Below, one piece after another: positions 34,500 to 43,589 of a stretch of DNA of 64,000 nucleotides (position 1 is its first letter; each line of letters opens with the position of its first letter). The notes beneath the pieces were generated by a model. That model did not search any database, was not told the DNA's origin, and saw only the letters and a list, made by a program, of their open reading frames with translations. This stretch comes from Alloiococcus sp035301245 (GTDB lineage Bacteria > Bacillota > Bacilli > Lactobacillales > Carnobacteriaceae_A): the NCBI GenBank assembly GCA_035301245.1, contig DATGUS010000072.1:78099-142098 (forward strand), given 5' to 3'. Position numbers and translations under genes: made by a program.

Positions 34500-34842
34500 C
34501 TTCTTATTCAAATCCTCATACAATCTATTTCATTTTATCAAATTACTAAAGTGAATGAAAATGTAAGTTCTCTAAAGACAGTTTTTATCAACAATTCTAC
34601 AAATATAAAATTAAAACTCTTAAGTTACTACCCCCAGGGGTTTGATGTTACACAGTAATAATCTGTCCTTTTTGCTGGATTTCGTACATTTGTGAGTAGC
34701 TGCGCCTTCTTCAATCAATTGATTATAAACTCCATGTTCAACAATGGTACTTTGACTAAAATTCAAATATTAAAATTACCTCATTTATTGACACTGGTTC
34801 AATTTTTAAAAAACATATTGCTTAGACTTTCTTATAGATAGA
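34500..34842. other. Intergenic region between murC and polA
   Basis: A 400-base spacer holding the polA promoter region, a possible decayed ABC fragment (34620-34769) and the murC terminator. On the minus strand no convincing TTGACA/TATAAT pair was identified for polA. No small RNA was recognised. Confidence 0.5.
34620..34769 (-). pseudogene. Possible C-terminal remnant of an ABC exporter ATPase
   Basis: A 49-codon open stretch without an ATG or ribosome site reads STIVEHGVYNQLIEEGAAT and then diverges before TAA at 34622-34620. The pattern VE.G.YNQLI..G resembles the end of ABC exporter nucleotide-binding domains (IVEQGTHEELL...). Upstream it is closed by a stop at 34770-34772. This may be a decayed gene end or chance. 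Confidence 0.3.
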
Positions 34843-34866
34843 AAAAGCAGGACTAAGCCTGCTTTT
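34843..34866 (-). terminator. Intrinsic terminator after murC
   Basis: AAAAGCAGG pairs with CCTGCTTTT around a 6-base loop, followed on the minus strand by T residues. It lies 24 bases after the murC stop. Confidence 0.88.
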
Positions 34867-34889
34867 AAATACTGATTTAATATTAAATT

Positions 34890-36221
34890 TTATGAATGTG
34901 ATTTTGCTGAATTGCTTAAGAGTGTTTCGTAAGCTTGTTCAAATTTTGTTATATCTCCCGCACCCATAAAGATCACAACATCACCTTTATGCTCTAATAG
35001 TGGAGAAACATCTTCTGCTTGTAAAATGCTCTGACCTTTTTCAGTCTTATCAAGAAGATCGTTTATTGAAATATTGCCTTCTTTTTCTCTTGCTGAGTTA
35101 AAAATATCACACAAATATACATTATCGGCTAAGTCTAATGACTCAGCAAATTCACCTAATAAAGCAACAGTTCTTGTAAATGTGTGTGGTTGGAAAACAG
35201 CAATAATCTCTCTATTAGGATATTTTTGTCTTGCCGCATCAATAGTTGCTTTTATCTCAGCTGGGTGGTGAGCATAGTCATCAATAATCGTTGTATCTTC
35301 AACAATCTTTTCAGTAAAGCGACGTTTAACTCCTCCGAATGAAGCTAGTCGTTCTGCTACTAAGTCAACATCTAATTTCTCATAGTGGGCCGTTGCAATG
35401 ACAGCTAACGCATTTTGAATATTATGGTCTCCGAATGTTGGTATCTTAAAGTGAGCATAGAAGTCCCCGCGTACATAGACATCAAATTCGGATCCTTCTG
35501 TCGAACGTTCGATATTCTTAGCTACAAAATCATTCTGGTCACTAAAACCATAATAAACAATTGGCGTGTTTGATTGCATTTGTAGTAATCGCTTATCATC
35601 GCCATTCGCAAAAATAACCTTTTTTACTTGTCCCGCAAATTCTTCAAAAGCTAATTGAACATCTTCTATACTCTTATAATAATCTGGGTGGTCAAAGTCA
35701 ATATTAGTAATAATCGCATAATCTGGTTTATATGCTAAGAAATGACGTTTGTACTCACATGCTTCCAATACAAAGTATGTCGCATCTTCAACACCATGTC
35801 CTGTCCCATCACCAATTAAGTAACTTGTTTTATCAATACCTGATAAGACGTGAGACATCAAACCTGTTGTACTAGTTTTACCGTGCGAACCAGTAATCGC
35901 AATACTTGTAAACTGATTACTCAATTCGCCAATAAAATCATGATAGCGTATAACTTTTAGTCCTAATTCATGTGCTTTCTTTATTTCTTCATGATCGTCT
36001 CCAAAAGCATTACCAGCGATTACAGTTAAACCTTCTTTAATATTGTCTTCACTAAATTCGTAAATCGGAATGTTATTATCTTCTAAATTTTTTTGTGTGA
36101 AAAAATATTTTCTCACATCAGAGCCTTGTACTTTAAGACCTTTATCAAATAAGATCAGCGCTAATGAGCTCATGCCTGATCCTTTAATACCTACAAAATG
36201 ATAAATGGTATTTCGATCCAT
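34890..36221 (-). CDS. murC: UDP-N-acetylmuramate-L-alanine ligase
   Basis: A 443-residue Mur ligase that adds L-Ala to UDP-MurNAc in the cytoplasm. The N-terminal Rossmann motif GIKGSGMSSLA, the ATP loop ITGSHGKTSTTG (about residue 108), the HH motif DDYAHHPAEIKA and FQPHTFTRT are all present. It is preceded by an orphan gene and ytpR; a GGAGG site is close to the start. Confidence 0.98.
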   Translation of the reverse strand: MDRNTIYHFVGIKGSGMSSLALILFDKGLKVQGSDVRKYFFTQKNLEDNNIPIYEFSEDNIKEGLTVIAGNAFGDDHEEIKKAHELGLKVIRYHDFIGELSNQFTSIAITGSHGKTSTTGLMSHVLSGIDKTSYLIGDGTGHGVEDATYFVLEACEYKRHFLAYKPDYAIITNIDFDHPDYYKSIEDVQLAFEEFAGQVKKVIFANGDDKRLLQMQSNTPIVYYGFSDQNDFVAKNIERSTEGSEFDVYVRGDFYAHFKIPTFGDHNIQNALAVIATAHYEKLDVDLVAERLASFGGVKRRFTEKIVEDTTIIDDYAHHPAEIKATIDAARQKYPNREIIAVFQPHTFTRTVALLGEFAESLDLADNVYLCDIFNSAREKEGNISINDLLDKTEKGQSILQAEDVSPLLEHKGDVVIFMGAGDITKFEQAYETLLSNSAKSHS

Positions 36222-36291
36222 GTTTCTTACCTCCGTTTTTCAGTCATAATAATGACAACTGGTATATGATAGCTCAAATATGACTAAAAAT

Positions 36292-36777
36292 CTAGTAATC
36301 GGACACGTTTTCAGCTTCTGTTTGCCAACTTTTTAAGATCGATGTATTGACGCATTCTTCCGTTAAAATAAAATCATAATGTTTTTGAAGCATTAGGTCT
36401 TTTAATGCCTTATAATTCCACTCAATTTCTTCTTCTGAATCAGAAGGCCCCAGCCCCATTCGCTCACGTTGTTCGTCAGTATAACCAAACATTGGTGAAG
36501 GTACTTCGGTTACTCGAAATCGTGGTCGATATTTTTGTCGTCTACGAGTTTCAAATAATTGTTGACGCTTAGGTTGAGGTGTGGTTAAGATTTTTTCTGC
36601 CTCATTCCTATAATCTTGTCTTGTTTTGACTCTATCTGGCAATTCTTCATAATGGTTCGTGCTGAAATCTAATGATTTTTTCTCTGGTCGTTTTGATTTC
36701 GACGGCAGTTCTTTATCAAATGGGTTAAAATCGACTTGTTTACGTCTATGATTAAATGACGGTCCATCATAATACAT
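36292..36777 (-). CDS. Orphan protein resembling the N-terminal linker of SftA-type translocases
   Basis: A 161-residue soluble, charged protein (rich in Lys, Arg, Glu) with no membrane segment. YRPRFRVTEVPSPMFGYTDEQR (about residues 85-106) resembles the 'F.(A/P)T.VPSPI(F/Y)GY' segment found in the N-terminal region of SftA/YtpT-type FtsK translocases. The gene lies between ytpR and murC, exactly where sftA lies in Bacillus, but the ATPase motor is absent. It may be a reduced remnant kept for another use, or an unrelated protein. The function is unknown. Confidence 0.6.
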   Translation of the reverse strand: MYYDGPSFNHRRKQVDFNPFDKELPSKSKRPEKKSLDFSTNHYEELPDRVKTRQDYRNEAEKILTTPQPKRQQLFETRRRQKYRPRFRVTEVPSPMFGYTDEQRERMGLGPSDSEEEIEWNYKALKDLMLQKHYDFILTEECVNTSILKSWQTEAENVSDY

Positions 36778-36806
36778 TTTCTCACCCCTTCAATAATCTT
36801 TAAACT

Positions 36807-37415
36807 TTAAAAAGTGAAAGCTTCACCTGTATGAGCTGTTTCTTCTAGAACTAAAATACCTTTTTGCTGATCCGATTCAATATTTAATTCTCTTGCTGAA
36901 CAGATCATTCCGTTACTTTTCACACCACGTAACTCTCCTGGCCAAATAACCATTCCATCTGGCATCACCGCACCAGGTTTAGCGACCACAACTTTCTGTC
37001 CTTGAGCAATATTGCTAGCCCCACAAACAATCTGTAACACTTCACCATTATCTACTTCCGTTTGAGTAATGTTTAAATGATCGGAGTCTTCGTGAGGTTT
37101 ACATTCTTTCACATAACCAACCACAAATTTGGGTGATGGGTCAGCAACTAATGTTGTTTTAAAACCAGACTCTTTAATTAAATCATTTAATTTTGACACT
37201 TGTTCTTTGGATAACTGAACTGGGCCATCTTCATCTAAGGATAAATGTTCTGAAATATTAAAAAAATTGTACCCAACCACTTCATCTTGGTCATCGTTTT
37301 TAATTTCTACAACGTTACCGACACGTTTAAATGATTGATCTTCTTGTGCTGATTGGTTAAGCATCACAACTAAAATATCATCTAAAGATTTTCTATTATA
37401 ACTTGCAACTAACAT
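36807..37415 (-). CDS. ytpR: YtpR family tRNA-binding domain protein
   Basis: A 202-residue protein with an N-terminal DUF4479-like domain and a C-terminal EMAP/PheT-type tRNA-binding OB fold: VVGYVKECKPHEDSDHLNITQTEVDNG...IVCGASNIAQGQKVVVAKPGAVMP...GMICSARELNI. The role is uncertain; YtpR is often annotated as phenylalanyl-tRNA synthetase beta-like. It is 11 bases after pepA and 29 bases before the orphan gene. Confidence 0.92.
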   Translation of the reverse strand: MLVASYNRKSLDDILVVMLNQSAQEDQSFKRVGNVVEIKNDDQDEVVGYNFFNISEHLSLDEDGPVQLSKEQVSKLNDLIKESGFKTTLVADPSPKFVVGYVKECKPHEDSDHLNITQTEVDNGEVLQIVCGASNIAQGQKVVVAKPGAVMPDGMVIWPGELRGVKSNGMICSARELNIESDQQKGILVLEETAHTGEAFTF

Positions 37416-37426
37416 ATTTGTCTCCT

Positions 37427-38497
37427 TTATTTAACAGTAATTGTATCCAGTGTTGATTTATCAAATGTCTTCATTAATTGAACGAGCATTTCTTTTGCAG
37501 CGTAGTAATCATCAATGTGGAAAAGTGTTTGATGCGTATGAATGTAACGCGCTGGAATACCTACAACACCCGTTGGAATACCTTCTAACAATTGATGAGC
37601 CGCTACTGCATCTGTTCCGCCATTACTTACGAAATATTGATAAGGTATGTTGTTTGATTCCGCAGTATCTAAAATATAATCTCTCATCTCTTTAGACATA
37701 ATGTAACCTGGATCTTGAATACGGATCAGGATACCATCGCCAATACGACCGTTTGCATCCTTTTGGCCATCCATGTCATCGGCTGGTGAAGCATCAATCG
37801 CAAAGAACGCATCTGGTTGGAATTTACGCACTGCACCTCTTGTACCACGGAGGCCAACTTCTTCTTGTACGTTAGCACCAGCAATTAAGGTGTTTGGTAA
37901 AGTATCATCTTTCACTTCTTTTAATGCTTCAAGTACTGCTGTCACACCAAAACGGTTGTCCCATGCTTTCCCTAAAATAGTCTTGCCATTAGCCATTTGA
38001 ATAGTTTCAACATCTGGAACAATCGGTTGTCCAGGGCGAACTCCGTAGCTTTCTGCTTCTTCTTTTGAAGAAAAACCAGCATCAAATAAAATATCTTCTA
38101 CTTTGACTTTTTGACTGCCTCCGCCTCTAAGCAAATGAGGTGGAACCGAAGAAGATACGACTGGATAATCACCATTATCTGTTTGCAGTGTAAAGCGTTG
38201 CGCAGAAACAACATACGGATTCCATCCACCCAGTGGGCGTACTTTAATTAGACCATTAGTTGTAATATTAATAACCATAAAGCCTACTTCATCCATATGA
38301 GCAGCTAACATTAATTTCGGCGCGCCGTTATTCTTATTTTCACGTACACCAAAAATACCACCTAAGCCGTCAACATGAACCTTGTCAACTAATGGAGTTA
38401 ATTCATCTCTCATAAATGCTCTAATATTATGTTCAAAGCCACTAGTACTTTGAATTTCAGTAATTTGTTTTATACGTTTAAAATCTTCTTGATTCAT
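37427..38497 (-). CDS. pepA: M42 family glutamyl aminopeptidase/endoglucanase-like
   Basis: A 356-residue dinuclear metal aminopeptidase that forms large assemblies in the cytoplasm. LMLAAHMDEVGFMV (metal His/Asp), KAWDNRFGVTAVLEAL, ANVQEEVGLRGTRGA (catalytic Glu-Glu), FAIDASPADD and IPARYIHTH are the M42 motifs. It leads the pepA-ytpR-orphan group. Confidence 0.95.
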   Translation of the reverse strand: MNQEDFKRIKQITEIQSTSGFEHNIRAFMRDELTPLVDKVHVDGLGGIFGVRENKNNGAPKLMLAAHMDEVGFMVINITTNGLIKVRPLGGWNPYVVSAQRFTLQTDNGDYPVVSSSVPPHLLRGGGSQKVKVEDILFDAGFSSKEEAESYGVRPGQPIVPDVETIQMANGKTILGKAWDNRFGVTAVLEALKEVKDDTLPNTLIAGANVQEEVGLRGTRGAVRKFQPDAFFAIDASPADDMDGQKDANGRIGDGILIRIQDPGYIMSKEMRDYILDTAESNNIPYQYFVSNGGTDAVAAHQLLEGIPTGVVGIPARYIHTHQTLFHIDDYYAAKEMLVQLMKTFDKSTLDTITVK

Positions 38498-38652
38498 ATG
38501 TATTGGTTAAATTATTAACCATTCCCTCCCTAACATCATATAAATAATTATACCATTAATTGAGTGTCCTACAAAAGAAGTCACAATTCATTTGATTCGT
38601 TTCAAAAAACCGATTAGAATAAAGTAAATAAAAAAAGTGGGAGGTTAGAATT

Positions 38653-38988
38653 TTGAATCAATATTATAGAAAAGATAAGCAGTTAATGATCGGTGTTATT
38701 GTTAGTATCCTAAGTTTAGGATTATTTCTTATTTTTTACACTGAGTTTTTTGGAGTACGACGAATGAAAAGTCATCGTGTTCTAGAATCTGTAAAGAGCT
38801 CATTTAAAGAAGATGGGCCTATTGAGGGGTCATGGATTGAAATGACCGCTGTACCTTACGATTTGCATGATAAAGATACAGAAGTTTATTACGGCGGAAT
38901 TACTAAAACAGAAGCTGGTAAGATCGTACAATATAAATTTATTGCTGATGCTTACACTGGCGAGGTTTTAAACACCTTTAAACTATAA
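38653..38988 (+). CDS. Small membrane-anchored PepSY-like protein
   Basis: A 111-residue protein with one N-terminal transmembrane segment (GVIVSILSLGLFLIFYTEFFG, about residues 14-34) and a small extracytoplasmic domain ending YKFIADAYTGEVLNTFKL, which resembles the end of a PepSY domain. It starts with TTG and has GGGAGG upstream. Single plus-strand gene between pepA and trmB; function unknown. Confidence 0.72.
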   Translation: MNQYYRKDKQLMIGVIVSILSLGLFLIFYTEFFGVRRMKSHRVLESVKSSFKEDGPIEGSWIEMTAVPYDLHDKDTEVYYGGITKTEAGKIVQYKFIADAYTGEVLNTFKL

Positions 38989-38997
38989 AAAAGATAA

Positions 38998-39081
38998 TAA
39001 AAACACTGCTTTCAAATGTTTGTGCTACCCTGAGAGAGTTTATTCTAAATACACATTCATGAATGAAAACAGTGTTTTTGT
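38998..39081. terminator. Long-loop hairpin between convergent genes
   Basis: AAAAACACTG(c)TTTCA and TGAAA(a)CAGTGTTTTT form about 15 bp around a loop of about 45 bases, with T tracts on both strands. It probably terminates both the PepSY-like gene and trmB. The loop holds weaker inner pairing (AATGT/ACATT). Confidence 0.65.
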
Positions 39082-39083
39082 TA

Positions 39084-39719
39084 TTAAAATGTTGCGTGAA
39101 CACGGTAAATCGGGTGACCTTTAGCAGAAAATTTTTCTTCATATTCGGTCATAATATTTCCTTCAAAATCACTATCATGTAAATCTAAATAAACTTCTTC
39201 TAATTGCATCCCATATTTTGAAAAGCTAACAAGCGAATATTCAAACAAGCCGCGGTTATCTGTTTTAAAATGTAACTCACCTTCATCGAATAATAAGGTT
39301 TCATAAACTTTTAAAAACGTTTTATAAGTAAGGCGACGTTTTTCATGACGATTCTTTGGCCATGGATCTGAAAAGGTTAAGTAAATTCGATCAACTTCAC
39401 CGTCTTCAAAATAATCCGTTAGATCTTGACCATTCTCGTGTAAAAACTTAAGATTTTGCAAGTCTGCTTCAACTTGTTTTTCTAATGCTGTCACAATTAC
39501 ACTAGATTGTCTTTCAATTCCGATAAAGTTAATGTCAGGGTTAGAACGCGCTAATTCTACAATAAACTGTCCTTTTCCCATGCCGATTTCAATATGAATG
39601 GGGTTATTATTACCAAATATTTTTTTCCATTCACCTTTTAATTCTTCAGCATCTTGAAGCACATATTGTGAATGCTCTTCGATATAATCTTTCGCCCAAG
39701 GTTTATGTCTTAGTCGCAT
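39084..39719 (-). CDS. trmB: tRNA (guanine-N7)-methyltransferase
   Basis: A 211-residue SAM-dependent enzyme that makes m7G46 in tRNA. IHIEIGMGKGQFIVELA is the SAM motif; YLTFSDPWPKNRHEKRRLTY is the TrmB signature. The start was set at ATG 39719 (MRLRHKPWA) with AAAGGA 6 bases upstream instead of the earlier ATG at 39734. It follows the ytmP-like gene, as in Bacillus. Confidence 0.96.
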   Translation of the reverse strand: MRLRHKPWAKDYIEEHSQYVLQDAEELKGEWKKIFGNNNPIHIEIGMGKGQFIVELARSNPDINFIGIERQSSVIVTALEKQVEADLQNLKFLHENGQDLTDYFEDGEVDRIYLTFSDPWPKNRHEKRRLTYKTFLKVYETLLFDEGELHFKTDNRGLFEYSLVSFSKYGMQLEEVYLDLHDSDFEGNIMTEYEEKFSAKGHPIYRVHATF

Positions 39720-39779
39720 AATGTATCCTTTCATTTTAAAAGGGCTTGTCGATATAAAATCTTAAGCCCAATTAATGTT

Positions 39780-40568
39780 TTAATTTAATTGTTGTAGTAA
39801 TGTATCTAAGTTTGTTAATGAATCGTTCAAGTCATTAAGACGACGTTTGTAATAATATTCTTTAATATCATTTAAAGAAGCCATAATCTGATACCATAAA
39901 ACTTTTTCTTTAAATTGTTTGGATATAATACCTGTGTAATGACTGAGCCACTCTTCATCATCTAGTTGTTTGCCGTATCGTGATAAATATTGACCGAGAT
40001 CATAAGCTGGATCAGCTAAAACAACTGAATCCCAATCAACCAAATATAAATCATCGGAATCGGATAATAGCCAGTTCTTATGTGATGCATCGCCGTGACA
40101 CACACAATGCTCACTGTCTAATGGCAACTGTTGTTTCGTAGCTTTTAATTGATCCACAGCTTGAATGATTGTTGGGTGAGATCTTAAATCATCAACTAAT
40201 CCAATTAAAAACTGACTTAATAAATCCGTTGACGTGACTGAACGTCCCTCAACTCGTTGTAACATTTTTTTAAGCGTCTGGGAGCGGTGAACTTGAGATA
40301 GTTTTTGGACTACTCGAGAACTGCTCATCTCAGATCGTTCAAGAGTTCGACCATTACACCATTCTTGAGCTGTTAATACGTCACCATTTCCCATACGTTT
40401 TGTCCAGACAAGTCTAGGTGAAATGCCTTCTAATGAAAGAGCTGCTAAAAAGGGGGAGGTATTCTTTTTTAAAAATAACTTCTGTTCATCTTTGGTGCCC
40501 ATGAATGCTTTACCTGTCGCACCATCCAACGGGTGTAACTGCCACCCCGCTTCACTTTCAAAATTCAT
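39780..40568 (-). CDS. YtmP-like aminoglycoside/choline phosphotransferase-fold protein
   Basis: A 262-residue kinase-fold protein. CVCHGDASHKNWLL (HGDxxxxN catalytic loop) and YLVDWDSVVLADPAYDLGQYL (metal-binding Asp) are the APH family motifs. The substrate is unknown; YtmP/thiamine kinase-like members sit beside trmB in Firmicutes. The start is ATG 40568, 9 bases after GAGGG; a TTG three codons earlier is less likely. Confidence 0.87.
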   Translation of the reverse strand: MNFESEAGWQLHPLDGATGKAFMGTKDEQKLFLKKNTSPFLAALSLEGISPRLVWTKRMGNGDVLTAQEWCNGRTLERSEMSSSRVVQKLSQVHRSQTLKKMLQRVEGRSVTSTDLLSQFLIGLVDDLRSHPTIIQAVDQLKATKQQLPLDSEHCVCHGDASHKNWLLSDSDDLYLVDWDSVVLADPAYDLGQYLSRYGKQLDDEEWLSHYTGIISKQFKEKVLWYQIMASLNDIKEYYYKRRLNDLNDSLTNLDTLLQQLN

Positions 40569-40676
40569 ATAAATCAACCCTCAACCTTATCATTCAACGT
40601 TTTTCCCGAAATGTGTATTTATATTTTAGCTACTAATTAAACCATCGTCAACCGATTAAACGTTCGATTAACTTCC

Positions 40677-41897
40677 CTAGGCTATTTTTCTTGGTAAGTA
40701 AACATGGCTAAATAACAAAAGCACCAAAACATTGATAGCAAAAACAGTCAATGCCATCTTAAGGCTTTCAAATGCGGTAATAATCGTAAAAATAATAATA
40801 ACTATACTTGATAAACGATATAAAAAGGTTTTAAATCTATTTAATAAATCTTTTTTCTTTACTGAAGAAAGTTTAAACTGCAGTCGATTTTCAATATCAA
40901 AAATGATTGGTAGTACCTGAATTAAAATCAACAGTTGAAATAAAATACTAAAAAGTACAATTAAGATTCCTTGCGTTGAAAATCTAATCAGCACTCCTCC
41001 AAGGACAATTAATCGTAAATAAAGAAAGAAGTAAGTTTTTTTTCTAAAGAAAAAGCGAGGTAATAAATAAGATATCGGATCAGAATGATGTGGAAAAAAG
41101 CATTTTATCATTGACCAACTCTTTACAAATTTTAAAGGTTCTTCTTTAAGTTTTGGAATATCAGTCACTAATGAAAAAAAACGATAGATATGTTGTTTAC
41201 GCGCTGTTTCTTCAGATATTAAATGCATGACTGCTAATTGTCTTTCGGATTTTTTAAGGTAAAGAAGTAAATAGGCGTATTCCAATATAAAGAGAACAAA
41301 TGTCACACTTACCCCTGCCCACAAATTTCCTCTTAAACTTAAAAAAACACCAAAAAATGATAATACAGCTATAATCAAGGTATTCTGAAGCCGTTGACGG
41401 TTTTCAAAATATAAATGTAATTCAGTATCAATTAACATCACCACAACTGTATTTAAAATGAATTGTAAAAATAATAAACCTACTTGTCCACTTTTATAAT
41501 TAGATATCACTGTTAATAGTGGTGAAAAAAGTAGTGTCAATAGAAAAATGAAAACTAATTTAATTACTAATCGCTCCGCTGCGAACCGATAAAACAATGC
41601 CTTAAATCGATTGAGTTTTGGCATTAAAAATAAAATATCAGCTTCTTCTAAATATGATGGGGTCTTCCCCATAAACATGATACCTACAATTAAAAGACTC
41701 ATAAAAACGATTAAAAAATAACTTTCATTACCAATATTAGAATCTATTTGACTTAATAATTCTTTATAGAAATAAGTCCCTGAGCCAATAAGAAAAAATA
41801 TCAAGATTGTAAAATGATCATTCAACAATAAACGTAAGTATTTAAACACTTGTTTTAAGAAGCGTTGTCGTCTACTTTTAATCACATCTTCAAGCAT
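40677..41897 (-). CDS. ecsB: EcsB ABC transporter membrane subunit
   Basis: A 406-residue protein with about eight to ten hydrophobic segments and the EcsB family N-terminus (RRQRFLKQVFKYLRLLLNDHFT). EcsAB affects protein secretion and intramembrane proteolysis (RasP) in Bacillus; the substrate is not agreed. The ATG overlaps the ecsA stop by 8 bases. Confidence 0.92.
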   Translation of the reverse strand: MLEDVIKSRRQRFLKQVFKYLRLLLNDHFTILIFFLIGSGTYFYKELLSQIDSNIGNESYFLIVFMSLLIVGIMFMGKTPSYLEEADILFLMPKLNRFKALFYRFAAERLVIKLVFIFLLTLLFSPLLTVISNYKSGQVGLLFLQFILNTVVVMLIDTELHLYFENRQRLQNTLIIAVLSFFGVFLSLRGNLWAGVSVTFVLFILEYAYLLLYLKKSERQLAVMHLISEETARKQHIYRFFSLVTDIPKLKEEPLKFVKSWSMIKCFFPHHSDPISYLLPRFFFRKKTYFFLYLRLIVLGGVLIRFSTQGILIVLFSILFQLLILIQVLPIIFDIENRLQFKLSSVKKKDLLNRFKTFLYRLSSIVIIIFTIITAFESLKMALTVFAINVLVLLLFSHVYLPRKIA

Positions 41898-42642
41898 GTG
41901 ACTTCACCACGTTTCTGTTTACATCAAGTACTTCTAAAAATAACGTGTCGAGACTGTTTGATTTAATATTAAAACGTTTAGCTATATCAGAATAAGTCCC
42001 CTGAGACAAAATTCGACCACCATCAAGGATAATCATACGGTCACACATTTTCTGTACATTTGCTAAAACATGTGTAGACATTAAGATTGCTGTACCTTGA
42101 TTTTTAGCGTCTTCAATCAAATGAATCAGATCATTCATTGCCAATGGATCTAGTCCAATAAAAGGCTCATCAATAATTAAGACTTTAGGTTTAATAATTA
42201 GTGCACAAATAACCATAACTTTCTGCTTCATCCCTTTTGAAAAATCTACGGGAAACCAATCCAAATAATTTTCTAATCGAAATATTTTAAGTAATGATTC
42301 CGCTCGCTTTAATGCTTCTTCAGGAGATAAATCATGGGATATGGCAGTTAGTTCGATATGTTCTTTTAATGTTAGCTCCTCATAAAGAAGTGGGGTTTCA
42401 GGGATATAACCGATCGATTTAAAATAGTCTGCTTCTCTTAAGTTAGTCGAATCTTTATTAATAGTCACACTCCCGCTAAATGGCTTTAATACTCCCATAA
42501 TATGACGTATAATGGTACTTTTACCGGCACCATTCAGACCTATTAAAGCAACAATTTCTCCAGGATTTATTGTAAAATGTATATCAGAGATGACTTCTTT
42601 TTGATAATAGCCACCAGTTAAGTGTGATACATTCAGTGTCAT
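41890..42642 (-). CDS. ecsA: EcsA ABC transporter ATPase
   Basis: A 250-residue ATPase: Walker A GLNGAGKST (about residue 36), Q-loop GYIPETPLLYEEL, a signature reduced to DFSKGMKQKV, Walker B VLIIDEPFIGLDP, switch His in MSTHVLANV. It pairs with EcsB and is divergent from hit, matching the ecs-hit locus of Bacilli. Confidence 0.95.
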   Translation of the reverse strand: MTLNVSHLTGGYYQKEVISDIHFTINPGEIVALIGLNGAGKSTIIRHIMGVLKPFSGSVTINKDSTNLREADYFKSIGYIPETPLLYEELTLKEHIELTAISHDLSPEEALKRAESLLKIFRLENYLDWFPVDFSKGMKQKVMVICALIIKPKVLIIDEPFIGLDPLAMNDLIHLIEDAKNQGTAILMSTHVLANVQKMCDRMIILDGGRILSQGTYSDIAKRFNIKSNSLDTLFLEVLDVNRNVVKSHA

Positions 42643-42753
42643 CTAAAAAAACTCCTTCATTATTAGGGTTTAAAATTTTACTAGTCAAATCAATCTTATT
42701 TTAACACATTGTATGTTAGAATAAGTAAAACGACTGATAGAAAGAGGGTTATT

Positions 42754-43191
42754 ATGTCTAATTGCTTATTTTGTGAAATTATGAAAGGAAATATCCCTTC
42801 TCGTAAAGTATATGAGGATGATAAGGTCTATGCTTTCTTGGATATTTCGCAAACTACCCCAGGCCACACCTTAGTTATCCCTAAGGTTCATGTTCGTAAT
42901 ATCTTTGAAATGGACAGTGACGTAGCTGCAGATTTATTTTCAAGAGTTCCAATGATTGCTAAAGCAATCAAAGATTCGAATGAAAATATTAAAGGTGCTA
43001 ATATCGTCATCAATAACGAAGAAATTGCCTATCAAACCGTTTTCCATAGTCATATCCATATTATACCAAGATATTCTGATGAAGATGATTTCAGTATGAC
43101 ATTCAAAGATAATTCTAAAGAATATTCTGATGAAGTATTGGATGAACTGCAAGAACAAATTGCATCCAAAGTCGAGAAAGGAGCAAAGTAA
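42754..43191 (+). CDS. hit: HIT family nucleotide-binding hydrolase
   Basis: A 145-residue HIT protein. CLFCEIMKGNIPSRKVYEDD is the N-terminal signature, and the catalytic HSHIHIIPRY (HxHxH) follows at about residue 97. Such proteins hydrolyse AMP-linked nucleotides. The start is ATG 42754 (MSNCLFCEI), after AGAGGG; the frame is open further upstream but has no ribosome site. Two bases from the next gene. Confidence 0.95.
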   Translation: MSNCLFCEIMKGNIPSRKVYEDDKVYAFLDISQTTPGHTLVIPKVHVRNIFEMDSDVAADLFSRVPMIAKAIKDSNENIKGANIVINNEEIAYQTVFHSHIHIIPRYSDEDDFSMTFKDNSKEYSDEVLDELQEQIASKVEKGAK

Positions 43192-43192
43192 T

Positions 43193-43525
43193 ATGAGTCT
43201 TATTTTAGGTACTGTTACTGGTTTGGTTATAGGCGGTGCGTACGGATTGTTATCAACACCACGCACTGGGAAAGAAAACCGTGAATATTTAAAACAGTAT
43301 ACAGATAATGTAAAACAGGAGTCAAAAGACTTTAAAGATAAAGTTGACGATGTCACGTCATCTGTAAGTAACTTACAAACTGAGCTTGAAATGTTTAAAG
43401 GGCCAGTGGCTAATGAATTTAAACGTATTATTCACCAATATCAAAATGATATTTCACCACGATTAGACCGCATTCAAGCACGTCAAGAACAACTAAATGA
43501 TTCTATCGATGATGTAAATATTTAA
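43193..43525 (+). CDS. YtxH/YhaH-like membrane-anchored protein
   Basis: A 110-residue protein with an N-terminal Gly-rich hydrophobic segment (MSLILGTVTGLVIGGAYGLL), a STPRTGKENRE motif typical of YtxH domains and a long coiled-coil tail. The start is ATG 43193 with AAAGGAG upstream. It follows hit by one base, as yhaH follows hit in Bacillus. Function unknown; family members are stress-linked. Confidence 0.85.
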   Translation: MSLILGTVTGLVIGGAYGLLSTPRTGKENREYLKQYTDNVKQESKDFKDKVDDVTSSVSNLQTELEMFKGPVANEFKRIIHQYQNDISPRLDRIQARQEQLNDSIDDVNI

Positions 43526-43531
43526 ATATTG

Positions 43532-43576
43532 AAAAGAACCGAAACACTTATATCATAATAGTGTTTCGGTTCTTTT
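43532..43576. terminator. Bidirectional terminator between the YtxH-like gene and prsA
   Basis: AAAAGAACCGAAACACT (43532-43548) pairs perfectly with AGTGTTTCGGTTCTTTT (43560-43576), 17 bp with an 11-base loop, and A/T tracts on both sides. Confidence 0.93.
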
Positions 43577-43589
43577 ACTCTTTCATTAT

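Noticed and set aside
42940..43356. 138-codon open frame on the minus strand across hit and the YtxH-like gene
   Set aside because: It lies opposite two well-supported genes with ribosome sites and recognisable motifs, and its translation has no family features; it is a shadow frame.
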